Positions 24,175-33,794 of a DNA stretch of 56,040 nt are shown piece by piece; the stretch's first letter is position 1, and each line of letters begins with the position of its first letter. The position numbers were made by a program, and so were the translations under genes. The notes below the pieces were generated by a model. The model searched no databases and had not been told where the DNA came from. It saw only the letters and a list, made by a program, of their open reading frames with translations. Source of the DNA: Humibacillus sp. (GTDB lineage Bacteria; Actinomycetota; Actinomycetes; Actinomycetales; Dermatophilaceae); the NCBI GenBank assembly GCA_030452985.1, contig JAKDLG010000014.1:1-56040 (forward strand). The letters are read 5' to 3'.

Positions 24175-26268
24175 ATGGGCCCGGCCGAGCCACAGGCTGC
24201 TGCTGAACGGGAACACGGACTCCTCGGCTTGCTGGCCGACGCGCGCGGCCACGGCTTCGTCGGGCGAACCGCAGAACTGTCCGCCTTCGCCGACTCGTTG
24301 GCGGGCGCCTCTCTGGCCCGGGTCCACCTCGTCCACGGGCCGGGTGGCATCGGGAAGTCAACCCTGCTCGACGCGTTCGCCCGCCTCGCCGTCGCAAAGG
24401 GACACAGACCGGTCTACCTCGACGCCAAGGACGTCGAGTGCACCGGTACCGCGGTTGCCGCAGCCATCGCCGCGCGGTCCGCACGGGCGGGTTACGGGCC
24501 CGAAGAAGGGCCGGACGTTCTGCTTCTGGACAGTTTCGAACTGTTGGCACCGCTGGACCGGTGGGTCCGCGAGGACCTACTGGCGGCCAGGCCCCGAACC
24601 TCGGTGACGGTGGTCGCCGGACGCGAGCTGCCCTCCACCGCCTGGCGTCTCGACCCCGGGTGGCGCCGACTGGCCCGGATTCACGGCCTCACCGAGCTGG
24701 ATGCCGCCCAGAGCGCCGACCTGCTGGCCCGGCTCGGCGTTGCCCCGTCCGATCGAGCGGGCATCGTGCGTGTCGGCCGCGGCCATCCCCTCGTGCTCGC
24801 GATGCTGGCCGAGGCCCGCGGTGGCAGCGAGTTTCCCGTCGAACTCGCGGACGCCCCGGATGTCGTGGCGCAGGTGTGTCGGTTGCTCGTCGACGACGTG
24901 CCGGATGCCGCCCACCGGGCCGGGCTCGCCACCTGCGCCCACGCCACCCGGATGACGGCCGATCTGCTCCGCACGACCGTCGGCTCGCGGGCCGAGGAGG
25001 TGTGGAACTGGCTCGAGTCTCGGCCCTACGTACGGCGCGGAGCAGTCGGACTCTTCGTCCATGACGTCGTGCGCGAGGTCTTCGAGGCCGAGTTCGCCCA
25101 GCGGTCACCCGACGCGTACGTCGCGTTGCACGTCGCCGTCCGCCGGTACTTTCTCGGCCGGCTCAAAGATCCCGGAGAGCCGCATCCGGACCGGGCTGCG
25201 GCCGAGCTGCTCTTCCTCCACCGCCGGGGGCCCCTGTCGGAGATGATGGCCACGCTGCGAGAGGGCGGACTCCTTCCGGTCGCCCGGGCCGGCCCGGAAG
25301 ACCGCACCGGCATCCTGACGCTGATCGAGGAGGCCGAGGGGCCGCAGGCGGCCGCGCTGGCGGGTCGATACATCGCCGAGCAACCGGGCTGTCTGTACCG
25401 GGCGCGGTCCGACGATGGGGTCGAGGCCTTCGCGATGCAGGTCTACCTACCGACCGGCGGCTCTCTCGACGTCGACGACCCGATCGCCGCGGCCGTTCTG
25501 GCGCTCGTGGAGGAGCGCGCGCCGCTACGGCCGGGCGAACGGGTCAACGTCAACCGTTTCGCAGGGTCCTCCCGGGGCTACCAGCGCGACCCCACCGTGT
25601 TCCTCGTCAACGGTGTGTCCTGCGTGCTCGAGTGGGGTCAACGACCCGCCGCCTGGACGTTCATCATCACCAGCGAGCCCGAGCAGTACGGCGCCTACTT
25701 CGAGTACCTCGGCATGACCCGGATGCTCGAGCTGTCGCCTCCGAGCCCCGTCGTCGGGCCGCAGCCGCCGCTGTTCGTCGGCTACGGCTGGGACCGCCGC
25801 CGATTTCCGGTCCCTGCGCTCTTCGAGCTGATGGCCCGCCGAGAGCTGAGCGGCGAACAGGGGCCACCACCGCCTGAAATGCTCAGGCCGGCCCCGCTCT
25901 CGCAGGCCGCGTTCGCCGCCGCGGTCCGGGCCGCGCTCCTCGAGATCGGACGGCCCGACCGGCTCGCCGGCTCGCCGCTGCTCGGGTCGGCGCTGGTCCC
26001 CTTGGAGGCGACGAATCGGGTCACCGCATTGACTGCCGCACTGTCGCAAGGGATTGCGGCGCTCGATGATGAGCGACGCGGGAGCGAGCACCGTCGCGTA
26101 CTGGAACGGACCTACCTCAAGAGCGCACCGTCGCAAGAGGTGGCCGCACAGGTGCTCGGGCTGCCGTTCAGCACCTACCGCCGCCACCTCGCCCAAGCGC
26201 TGGGGCGACTGGTCGAGGTGCTGTGGGCGGTCGAGATCGGGGAACGGCCCCGACCAGCCGGTCACTGA
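24175..26268 (+). CDS. P-loop ATPase regulator with C-terminal HTH
   Basis: 697 aa. The N-terminus has a FVGRTAEL entry segment and Walker A GPGGIGKST (about 55-63); DVLLLDSFELL near 115 is Walker B-like. A STAND-type middle region follows, then a GNAT-like or sensor-like part (about 370-520: YLPTGGSLDVDDPI, AWTFIITSEPEQYGAYFEYLGM). The C-terminal 80 residues (RRVLERTYLKSAPSQEVAAQVLGLPFSTYRRHLAQAL) look like a sigma-4/HTH module. It resembles an ATP-driven transcription regulator. It is co-transcribed with the hydrolase upstream and lies 98 bases before an FAD monooxygenase gene that it probably controls. Confidence 0.75.
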   Translation: MGPAEPQAAAEREHGLLGLLADARGHGFVGRTAELSAFADSLAGASLARVHLVHGPGGIGKSTLLDAFARLAVAKGHRPVYLDAKDVECTGTAVAAAIAARSARAGYGPEEGPDVLLLDSFELLAPLDRWVREDLLAARPRTSVTVVAGRELPSTAWRLDPGWRRLARIHGLTELDAAQSADLLARLGVAPSDRAGIVRVGRGHPLVLAMLAEARGGSEFPVELADAPDVVAQVCRLLVDDVPDAAHRAGLATCAHATRMTADLLRTTVGSRAEEVWNWLESRPYVRRGAVGLFVHDVVREVFEAEFAQRSPDAYVALHVAVRRYFLGRLKDPGEPHPDRAAAELLFLHRRGPLSEMMATLREGGLLPVARAGPEDRTGILTLIEEAEGPQAAALAGRYIAEQPGCLYRARSDDGVEAFAMQVYLPTGGSLDVDDPIAAAVLALVEERAPLRPGERVNVNRFAGSSRGYQRDPTVFLVNGVSCVLEWGQRPAAWTFIITSEPEQYGAYFEYLGMTRMLELSPPSPVVGPQPPLFVGYGWDRRRFPVPALFELMARRELSGEQGPPPPEMLRPAPLSQAAFAAAVRAALLEIGRPDRLAGSPLLGSALVPLEATNRVTALTAALSQGIAALDDERRGSEHRRVLERTYLKSAPSQEVAAQVLGLPFSTYRRHLAQALGRLVEVLWAVEIGERPRPAGH

Positions 26269-26366
26269 CACAGCGCAGGTCATGGGCTGAAAGTGGGCAG
26301 GAAGTGGTCTGTCCGGTGAGCACCCGTCGGCGAGATGGTGACGGATCGCCGACCAGGAGAACCACC

Positions 26367-27923
26367 ATGAACCAGCCCGCTGTCCTGCCCACCAGCCTGC
26401 CCACCATCCTGACCCACCGCCGCACGATCGTCGTCGTGGGCGCCGGCCTGATCGGCCTGACCACCGCGATCCTGCTCGCGCGGGACGGCCACCGGGTCAC
26501 CGTCCTCGACGGTGACCCCACCCTGCCGCCGGCCACCCCCGAGGAGGCCTGGGTCGGCTGGCGACGCCCGGGCGTCAACCAGTTCCGCCAGCCCCACCTC
26601 ATGCTGCCCCGGTGGACCGCTGAGATGGCGCGTGAGCTGCCCGACCTGCTCACCCGCCTGATATCGGACGGCGCCGCCCAGGTGAACACGCTGCACCTGC
26701 AACCCGAGCGCGTCACCCACGGATGGCGGCCAGGCGACGAGGCGTTCGACACGGTCACGGCCCGCCGGCCAGTGCTCGAGGCGAGCCTGAGCCGGCTCGC
26801 CTCCACCCAGCCCGGCCTGACCCTCCGGCGTGGGGTGCGCGTCACCGGCCTCGTCGCGGATGCCGGCACCGGCTGGCCGATCCCGGACGTGCGGGGCGTC
26901 ACGACCGCTCAGGGCACCGTCGCCGCCGACCTCGTCATCGACGCGGGTGGCCGCCGCACCCCGGTTCCCGGCTGGCTGCGCCGGCTCGGCGGCCCCGACC
27001 CGGCCCTGACCCGGGAGCCCTGCGGCTTCGTCTACTACAGCAGGCACTACCGCGCCAGCGACGGCCATCTCCCCACGGGCCACGGGCCGGCCCTGTCACA
27101 CCACCCGTCGTGGTCGACCCTCACACTCCCGAGCGACGGGGGTACCTACTGCATCGTGCTGGTCACCAGCGCCAAGGACCGCGCCCTGCGCGCTCTGCGC
27201 GAGGAGGCCGCCTGGGAAGCCGCCGCCCGGACCAGTCCGGTCGCCGCACCGTGGCTGCAGCACGGCATCCCGATCACGGTGGTCTCACCCATCGCCGGCC
27301 TCGAGGACGTTCGCCGTGACTACGTCCGGGATGGCCGCCCGGTCGTGACCGGGTTGGTCGCGGTCGGTGACGCCTCGGCGGCCACCAACCCCTCGCTGGG
27401 TCGCGGCGCCGCCATCGGCGCCATCCAGGCGGTGGCGTTGCGAGACGTGCTCGCCGCCGCACCGACGGACGCGTCGGCCCTCGCCCTCGCCTACGCCGAC
27501 GCCACCACCACGCGGGTCACACCGTGGGTCGACGCGAGCCTGCGTTTTGACCGGCACCGGCTCGGCGAGATCGACTCCGACATCCTCGGCCTCCCGTACA
27601 TCCCGCAAGACCCGACGTGGGCGATGACTACGGCGCTGCTCAACGGCGCCACTGGCGATCCCGTGCTCGCGCGGACCTCCGCCCGGGTGGCGGGACTGCT
27701 CACCACCCCCCGCGAGGCGCTCTCTGACCCGCAGGTCGGGCCACGCCTGGGGGTCTGGATGGGTGGGCCGCGCTACCCCGGCGACGGACCGACGCGCGAC
27801 GACCTGCTTCGTGAAGTGGCAGCGGCCACGGCCACGGACACCTTCCTCCACGTCGAGGTCGAAGGGCGGAGCCCCCGCGGCCTTGCCGACGACGGCCAAG
27901 AACCCGTCTCCGTGAGCACCTGA
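26367..27923 (+). CDS. FAD-dependent monooxygenase-like oxidoreductase
   Basis: 518 aa. An N-terminal Rossmann FAD site VVVGAGLIGLTTAILLARDGHRVTVLDGD sits near residue 22; the second FAD motif VAVGDASAATNPSLGRGAA is near 340. This is the arrangement of class A flavin hydroxylases and halogenase-like proteins. A Lys/Trp halogenase signature was not seen, and the middle region (VTARRPVLEASLSRL, then DLVIDAGGRRTPVPGW) fits a hydroxylase or epoxidase of unknown substrate. The ATG at 26367 has AGGAGA six bases upstream. The upstream gene encodes a P-loop HTH regulator, its likely activator. Confidence 0.85.
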   Translation: MNQPAVLPTSLPTILTHRRTIVVVGAGLIGLTTAILLARDGHRVTVLDGDPTLPPATPEEAWVGWRRPGVNQFRQPHLMLPRWTAEMARELPDLLTRLISDGAAQVNTLHLQPERVTHGWRPGDEAFDTVTARRPVLEASLSRLASTQPGLTLRRGVRVTGLVADAGTGWPIPDVRGVTTAQGTVAADLVIDAGGRRTPVPGWLRRLGGPDPALTREPCGFVYYSRHYRASDGHLPTGHGPALSHHPSWSTLTLPSDGGTYCIVLVTSAKDRALRALREEAAWEAAARTSPVAAPWLQHGIPITVVSPIAGLEDVRRDYVRDGRPVVTGLVAVGDASAATNPSLGRGAAIGAIQAVALRDVLAAAPTDASALALAYADATTTRVTPWVDASLRFDRHRLGEIDSDILGLPYIPQDPTWAMTTALLNGATGDPVLARTSARVAGLLTTPREALSDPQVGPRLGVWMGGPRYPGDGPTRDDLLREVAAATATDTFLHVEVEGRSPRGLADDGQEPVSVST

Positions 27924-28268
27924 CCCGGACCAAGCCGATGACCAACCCGATGAACACGTCTGTGGTTTCGAGCGCTCTCGCCACACCCGGTCGCGGCCCA
28001 CGTACGCTCCAAGGCCGGCTTGTCTCAGCCGCTGCCACCGTCACGACCAGCTACGGCATCGACCTCGCCGCCACGGGTTCGGTCTGCTCGTGGCCGCACT
28101 GGTCAGCGGCGTCGGGTTGGACCACGAGATGGTGGTGGCCTCTTGGGTCCGCGAGACACCTCGTGTGGTGACCCGAATCACTCGAGCTGATCACGCTCTC
28201 AGCAACCCGTGCCCCGTTGGCGGTCAGGTGACCCCCGGCTGGCGTCACGGTTCACTGTTCGTGGTGGG
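27924..28268. other. Intergenic stretch, nothing recognised
   Basis: 345 bases between the monooxygenase and the convergent TetR gene. A frame containing GLLVAALVSGVGLDHEMVVASWVRE (from 28080) has a plausible hydrophobic start but no recognised family and runs into the TetR gene on the opposite strand. It may be a decayed gene; nothing firmer is supported. Confidence 0.35.
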
Positions 28269-28916
28269 TTATGGGTTGAACCGCGCCTTGGGTGCTCTTG
28301 CGCTCGCGGCGTGGGGTCGCGCCAGCAGTGACGTCAGCAGTTGGCGCAGGACGTGGAGTTGTCGGCGCATGTGAGCCTTGTCGCCGGTGGCTCGGCTCAG
28401 GATGAACGCGCCTTCGAAGGTGACGAAGAGGTGATCGGCCAGGGCGTCGGTGTCGACGGTTCCCTCCTCAGGCAGCGCCTCGCTCAGCAGACGGCTCAGC
28501 TGGTCACGCCAGGCGGTGATGGCCGGTTCGATGTCAGCGGTGGTCCCGGAGTTGACCAGGTCTCGTTCGGTCAGCACAGAGACGTAGAGGCAGCTGGACT
28601 GCGCGGACATCAGCTCATCGGCACCACGTTCGAACAGCTCGACGAACGCCAGCACCCGGCCGGCCGGGTCCACGTCCAGAGCCCGCACGTGGGCGACCGC
28701 TTCATCCAGGTGCGCGCGATCCGCGGCGGCATACCGCTCAACCAGGGCCTTGGCCAAGTCGTTCTTGCTCTGGAAATGATGAAAGAACGCCCCCTTGCTC
28801 GAACTCGCGTCGGCGATCACCCGATCGACGGAGGTGGCCGCGAACCCGTTGTCGATAACGAGGCGCTCGGCCGCATCGAGGATGCGCTCACGGGTCGAGG
28901 AACCGTCTCGGGACAT
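28269..28916 (-). CDS. TetR-family transcriptional regulator
   Basis: 215 aa. The N-terminal HTH is clear: TRERILDAAERLVIDNGFAATSVDRVIADASSSKGAFFHHFQSKNDLAKAL (about 8-58), the usual TetR DNA-binding domain. The C-terminal ligand domain has LFVTFEGAFILSRATGD, typical of TetR regulators of small-molecule stress genes. It is divergent from the homocysteine S-methyltransferase gene, with 69 bases between the starts carrying an AGACTGT/ACAGTCT inverted repeat. It therefore most likely represses itself and the methyltransferase. Confidence 0.92.
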   Translation of the reverse strand: MSRDGSSTRERILDAAERLVIDNGFAATSVDRVIADASSSKGAFFHHFQSKNDLAKALVERYAAADRAHLDEAVAHVRALDVDPAGRVLAFVELFERGADELMSAQSSCLYVSVLTERDLVNSGTTADIEPAITAWRDQLSRLLSEALPEEGTVDTDALADHLFVTFEGAFILSRATGDKAHMRRQLHVLRQLLTSLLARPHAASARAPKARFNP

Positions 28917-28930
28917 AACCCCGTTGTATC

Positions 28931-28966
28931 AGACTGTCTGGTCTGCTGCACTGGACCGTACAGTCT
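28931..28966. promoter_or_regulatory. Candidate TetR operator
   Basis: AGACTGT (28931-28937) and ACAGTCT (28960-28966) are exact inverted copies 22 bases apart, and the inner part holds further partial symmetry (CTGGTCTG / CTGGACC). It covers the centre of the divergent promoter region. Confidence 0.6.
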
Positions 28967-28985
28967 ATTGAAGGGATGCATCACC

Positions 28986-29909
28986 GTGACACACACAGGA
29001 CTTGACCTACTCGGCGGCCACTCGTACGTCACGGACGGCGGGATGGAGACCGACCTCATCTTCCACCACGACGTGGACCTTCCAGAGTTCGCCGCCTTCC
29101 CGTTGCTCGACACCGGCATCGGCCGACACCTCTTGACCGACTACTACGACGGCTACCGGGCCATAGCCTGCGCGGCTGGTGCCGGGCTGATGCTCGAGTC
29201 ACCGACCTGGCGCGCCAACCCCGAATGGGGCGCACGCGTGGGGTACGACGGAACGGCCCTTGAGCGGGTCAACCGCGACGCGGTCAGCTTCCTGCGTGAG
29301 CTGGCGCAAGACTGGTCGCCTGCCGTGTCCACGATCCTGGTGAGCGGGATGATCGGCCCCCGCGCCGACGGGTACAAGGCCGAGATGCGCATGAGTGCCG
29401 AGCAGTCTGCCGACTACCACCGGCCGCAGATCGAGGCCCTGGATGGAGCTGACCTGGTCACCGCGTACACCCTCACCCACGCCGGGGAGGCCATCGGTAT
29501 CGCGTCCGCGGCCCGTGAGGTCGGTGTGGCCGTCGCGATCTCTTTCACCGTGGAGACCGACGGGCGCCTACCGGACGGCTCCAGCCTGGCCAACGCCATC
29601 GACGCCGTGGACCGACACTGCCCACCGGAGTGGTTCCTGGTCAACTGCGCGCACCCCGAGCACCTCGCCAGCGCCTTCGTTGACGCGGGGTCGTGGGTGA
29701 ATCGGATCGGTGGGATCCGGGTCAACGCCTCAACCCGGTCACACGCCGAGCTCGATGAAGCCACCGAGCTCGATGACGGTGACCCCGCACAGCTGGCGGC
29801 AGCCACCAACCGGCTCCGACCCCTCCTGCCCAACCTGTCCATCGTCGGCGGATGCTGCGGAACCGACGCCCGCCACGTCGCCGCCCAATGGGCTGTGCCG
29901 AACCGATGA
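28986..29909 (+). CDS. Homocysteine S-methyltransferase family protein
   Basis: 307 aa, TIM-barrel type. The N-terminus has VTDGGMETDLIFHHDVDLP, and zinc-ligand cysteines are present as VNCAHP and the C-terminal GGCCGTDARH. All three Cys ligands of the family are therefore present, so it should be catalytically competent, moving methyl from S-methylmethionine, SAM or a related sulfonium to homocysteine or another thiol. GTG 28986 is used, with AAGGGA about nine bases upstream. No cobalamin or SAM riboswitch fits in the 69-base upstream gap; control is more likely by the divergent TetR. Confidence 0.9.
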   Translation: MTHTGLDLLGGHSYVTDGGMETDLIFHHDVDLPEFAAFPLLDTGIGRHLLTDYYDGYRAIACAAGAGLMLESPTWRANPEWGARVGYDGTALERVNRDAVSFLRELAQDWSPAVSTILVSGMIGPRADGYKAEMRMSAEQSADYHRPQIEALDGADLVTAYTLTHAGEAIGIASAAREVGVAVAISFTVETDGRLPDGSSLANAIDAVDRHCPPEWFLVNCAHPEHLASAFVDAGSWVNRIGGIRVNASTRSHAELDEATELDDGDPAQLAAATNRLRPLLPNLSIVGGCCGTDARHVAAQWAVPNR

Positions 29910-30159
29910 GCCGAACGTCAGCACAGGTGAGCTGCTCACGGCCGAGCGATGTCGACGTGGCGAGACATGGTGTCGGCCGGTGCCACCGCCGAGCGGGCAC
30001 CACCCAGGGGCGGGATGATGTCCGCGGGTGCGGGCCGCCTGACTCTCGGGTCAGGCTCCCTCGCCGGACTGAGCAATCCGTGGGCGACCACCCTAGGAGT
30101 AATACAGCGCACCGGCTTCGCTCCCCACGGGTAGCGTTTGCTCTTTGGAGGGTGGCGCG

Positions 30160-30651
30160 ATGAACGTCAGCACGTTCTACGCGCTTTTCTCAGCTACCTG
30201 CTTCACCCTCGTCGGGTTGTGGTGGGGTGTGGTTCAACGCGACCTCCGCTGGGTCCGCGACCCGGCACAGCGGCGCGCGGTCGGCGGGGTCTACGTGGCG
30301 TTCCTGCTCCCGGCTTTGATGGGACTGTTCGCACAGGTCGGGGGCCTCGAGGATCCGCTGGTCTGGCGGGTCAGCTTCATCGTGATCGCCGCCGTCGGAT
30401 TGGCGGTCACGCTGCGACTGCTCGCCACGGACGACGACGTGGGCGTCAGGTCGATCCGTGCGGGGGCCGCCGGCGTCTACGCTGTGGTCGCCGTCATCGG
30501 CACGTTCCCGCAGCTCGCTGACGGGCTCGGGCTGCGAGCGATCCAGGTTGAGGCGCTGCTACTTGTTCTTCTGGTCGCTCTCGGGCACTCCCTCGTCTGG
30601 CGCTTCCTCGTTCACGACTCAACGGCCGAAGACCGCCGAAACAGGACTTGA
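30160..30651 (+). CDS. Hypothetical membrane protein
   Basis: 163 aa, strongly hydrophobic with about five helices (near 5-23, 45-64, 73-91, 108-125, 130-150); the loops contain RDLRWVRDP and ATDDDVG. No family is recognised. ATG 30160 follows a GGAGGG a few bases upstream. Its 3' end faces the P-type ATPase gene (convergent), and 250 bases of non-coding DNA separate it from the methyltransferase upstream, so it is a single-gene unit. Confidence 0.75.
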   Translation: MNVSTFYALFSATCFTLVGLWWGVVQRDLRWVRDPAQRRAVGGVYVAFLLPALMGLFAQVGGLEDPLVWRVSFIVIAAVGLAVTLRLLATDDDVGVRSIRAGAAGVYAVVAVIGTFPQLADGLGLRAIQVEALLLVLLVALGHSLVWRFLVHDSTAEDRRNRT

Positions 30652-30703
30652 CCCCAGGATGCTGAGATCGACGGTCTGGTGGGTGCGTTGAACGACGGCG
30701 GGT

Positions 30704-33562
30704 TCAGGCTGCCATCCTGACTCGGCGCCAAGCGCGTCGGCGGAGCACGAGTTTGCGTGCCTCGCTGGCCCAGAGGACGACGCTGGCCAGTCCGAGGCAG
30801 ACCCCCCACTGGCTGAGCGTGAGGGGTGCGGTCGTGAAGGCCACCTGAAGCAGCGGGGTCTGGACGACCGCGACCTGCAGGAGTACGGCGAGGCCGATCG
30901 CCCTCCAGAGCCACCGGTTCGCGAAGGGCTCGTGGAAGGCGCTGCGGGTCTCGGACCGGGCGTTGAGGGCGTTGAACAGCTGGGCCAGCACGAGCACCGT
31001 GAATCCCGCGGTTCGGGCGTTGTCGAGCGACTGGGTCCCCTCGATCAGCCCGCCCGGCAGGTAGAGGTCGATCGCCGCCAGCGTCACGACCGCCATGACG
31101 ACACCGACGAAAAGCACCCCGGCCCACATCCGGCCGTCGATGAGCCGGTCCCCGCGTGAGCGCGGTGGCCGGTCCATCACGTCCTCGGTCTGCGGGTCGA
31201 CGCCCATGGCAAGGGCCGGCCCGCTGTCAGTGAGCAGGTTGATCCAGAGGATCTGGGTGGCCAACAGCGGCAGCGCAGTGGTCCCCGAGACGTCGGCCAG
31301 GCCGAGCAGTGCAGCGAAGACAACGCCGAGGAAGACGGTCAGCACCTCGCCGGTGTTCGACGAGAGCAGGTAGCGCAGAAACTTGCGGATGTTGCCGAAG
31401 ATGACCCGGCCCTCGCGAACGGCTCGCACGATCGTGGCGAAGTTGTCGTCAGCCAGGATCATGTTGGCCGCCTCCTTGGCGACCTCCGTTCCGGCCACGC
31501 CCATCGCCACACCGATGTCGGCGGCCTTCAACGCCGGGGCGTCGTTGACGCCGTCCCCGGTCATCGCGACGACGTCACCCTGCGCCCGGAGCGCGTTGAC
31601 GATCCGCAGCTTGCTGCGGGGTGAGACGCGGGCGTAGACCGACGAGGTACGAACCACCCGTTGCAGGGCCTGCTCGTCGAGCGAGTCGAGCTCGCTACCA
31701 GACACGGCCGTCGTGCCGGCATCGACGATGCCGAGATCGGCGGCGATCCGTGCGGCCGTGACGGGGTGGTCACCGGTGATCATGATGACTCGGATCCCTG
31801 CCTGGTGTGCCTCCGAGATCGCCGCGGCGGCCTCTTCTCTGGGAGGGTCGATGATGCCGACGACCCCGGCGTAGATGAGGTCCCGTTCGAGCCCGGCGCC
31901 TGCGTCTTCAGCACGGCGCGCGGCGTCGGTTTCGTCTCCCTCCAACGGCCGGTAGCCGACCGCGATGGTTCGAAAGGCCTCGCCCGAAAGGCGCTCGACG
32001 TCACCGAGCAGCCGGGTGCGCCAGGCGCCGTCGAGAGGCTCGGTGAGATCACCCACCTGGACCCGCGTGCACCGCTCGAGCAGCACGTCCGGGGCGCCCT
32101 TGACGACGAGAACCAGTTCCCCGTGCCGTTCACAGTCCGTGGCGATGCAGCTCATCATCTTTCGTTCAGACGTGAACGGCACCTCGCTGACGCGTTCGAA
32201 GCGACTGGCCCGGCGTTCCTGAAGCCCCATCTTTGCCTCGGCGACCAGGAAGGCCCCTTCGGTCGGATCCCCTTGGACCAGCCATTCGCCGTGTGCCTCG
32301 GCCAGCGAGGAGTCGTTCGCCAGGCTCCCACCGGACAGCACCCGAGCGGTCTGGTCCCACAAGGCCGTGCCCCGCTCGACCGGTGACCCGTCGCGCTCCA
32401 CCCTCCCCTCAGGCCGGTATCCGGCCCCGGTCACGACGACCTCGCCCGCCGCGGTCACCACCCGGCCGACTGTCATCTCGCTGCGAGTCAGCGTCCCCGT
32501 CTTGTCGGTACAGATGACCGAGGCGGAGCCGAGCGTCTCCACCGACGACAGGTCCTTCACGATCGCCTGGCGCACGGCCATTCGCTGGACCCCCAGGGCC
32601 AGTACGACCGAGAGGATGGCCGGGAGGCCCTCGGGTACCGCCGCCACCGCGAGCGAGACCCCGAGCAGCAACGCGGTCACTGCCTCCTCGACGGAGTTGA
32701 CGTTGAAGACGAAGAAGACGGTGCCCATGACAGTTGCGGTGATGACGATGACCGCCACGCCGAGCATGCGGCCCACGCCGGCGATCTCACGTTGTAACGG
32801 CGTCGGGTCTTCGCGGGTGGCCGCCAGCAGGTCGGCGATCTGTCCCGTCTGCGTAGCCATCCCGGTCGCGGTGACCATCGCCCGGCCGACACCCTGCGTC
32901 ACGGCCGTTCCACTGAAGACCATGTTCTGCCGGTCCCCGAGCGCCACCGGCCGCTCCAGGATGGTGCTGTCCTTGAGCACCGGAGCGCTCTCGCCCGTCA
33001 GCGAGGCCTCCGACACTCGCAACGTCGAGGCGCTCACCAGCCGGGCGTCGGCCGCGACAGCGTCACCCTCACTCAGTACGAGAACGTCTCCGAGGACGAG
33101 CTCGCGAGTGGCAACCGTCGCGCGCGAACCGTCGCGGAGCACGGTCGCCATCGGGGCGCTCATCCGCGCCAGAGCGGCCACGGCCTGCTCGGCTCGCGAC
33201 TCCTGCAGGTAACCGAGCACGCCGTTGAGCACGACGATGAGCGCGATCACGACGGCGTCATAGGGCCACCCGGTGGCGCCCTCAAGCCACCACGCGGCGA
33301 GCGAGATGACGATCGCGCCGAACAGCAGATAGATCAACGGGTCTCGGAACTGCTCGAGCACCTTGCGCCACGTGGGCACCGAGGCCGTCAGGCGCACCTC
33401 GTTCGGACCGGTAACGGCCAACCGTTCGGTGGCCTCCGCCGAGGTCAGGCCCTGCTCGGCGTCCGTCCCCAGCAACGCGAGAACCTGAGCCGCGTCAAGG
33501 ATCGATGGATCCTCGATTTCCTGCACCACCACCGGGTCTCCCTCCCCTTGCCGGGCCTGCAT
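30704..33562 (-). CDS. Ca2+-type P-type ATPase (CtpF-like)
   Basis: 952 aa, a full P2-type cation ATPase. The order is: N-terminal cytoplasmic helices, TM1-TM2, actuator domain with TGES (189-192), TM4 VPEGLPA (PEGL at 310-313, the Ca2+/Na+ P2 signature), phosphorylation site DKTGTLT (D353), nucleotide-binding domain, hinge MTGDGVNDAPALK and the C-terminal TM5-TM10 with INLLTDSGPALAMG in TM6. The Asn/Asp of that TM6 motif favours Ca2+ or other divalent cations. It resembles CtpF of mycobacteria. No metallochaperone or sensor gene lies beside it. Confidence 0.93.
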   Translation of the reverse strand: MQARQGEGDPVVVQEIEDPSILDAAQVLALLGTDAEQGLTSAEATERLAVTGPNEVRLTASVPTWRKVLEQFRDPLIYLLFGAIVISLAAWWLEGATGWPYDAVVIALIVVLNGVLGYLQESRAEQAVAALARMSAPMATVLRDGSRATVATRELVLGDVLVLSEGDAVAADARLVSASTLRVSEASLTGESAPVLKDSTILERPVALGDRQNMVFSGTAVTQGVGRAMVTATGMATQTGQIADLLAATREDPTPLQREIAGVGRMLGVAVIVITATVMGTVFFVFNVNSVEEAVTALLLGVSLAVAAVPEGLPAILSVVLALGVQRMAVRQAIVKDLSSVETLGSASVICTDKTGTLTRSEMTVGRVVTAAGEVVVTGAGYRPEGRVERDGSPVERGTALWDQTARVLSGGSLANDSSLAEAHGEWLVQGDPTEGAFLVAEAKMGLQERRASRFERVSEVPFTSERKMMSCIATDCERHGELVLVVKGAPDVLLERCTRVQVGDLTEPLDGAWRTRLLGDVERLSGEAFRTIAVGYRPLEGDETDAARRAEDAGAGLERDLIYAGVVGIIDPPREEAAAAISEAHQAGIRVIMITGDHPVTAARIAADLGIVDAGTTAVSGSELDSLDEQALQRVVRTSSVYARVSPRSKLRIVNALRAQGDVVAMTGDGVNDAPALKAADIGVAMGVAGTEVAKEAANMILADDNFATIVRAVREGRVIFGNIRKFLRYLLSSNTGEVLTVFLGVVFAALLGLADVSGTTALPLLATQILWINLLTDSGPALAMGVDPQTEDVMDRPPRSRGDRLIDGRMWAGVLFVGVVMAVVTLAAIDLYLPGGLIEGTQSLDNARTAGFTVLVLAQLFNALNARSETRSAFHEPFANRWLWRAIGLAVLLQVAVVQTPLLQVAFTTAPLTLSQWGVCLGLASVVLWASEARKLVLRRRAWRRVRMAA

Positions 33563-33794
33563 CGTGCGTCCCGCGCAGCCTATGTCGAACCGGGCATCAC
33601 CCTTCCGGGTACGCGCGGGCAGACCGCACGATAGCCATCCCTGCTCTCTTCGGCGACGACCGTCGTTCAGGCCAGCCGGCGCGGCGTGTTACGAACGGTC
33701 TGTGGCGTGCACGCAGGTGGACGGGGGTTCGCGTCAGTCCTCGTCAGCACTGAACTGGATTCGGCGACAGGGGGTTTCGCGATCGTGTGGGCAC

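Noticed and set aside
28090-28374. Possible small membrane protein
   Set aside because: The start looks plausible (LVAALVSGVGLDH) but the frame enters the TetR gene in antisense and has no homologue.
28917-28985. Cobalamin or SAM riboswitch ahead of the homocysteine methyltransferase
   Set aside because: The gap is only 69 bases and shows an inverted repeat but no riboswitch core.
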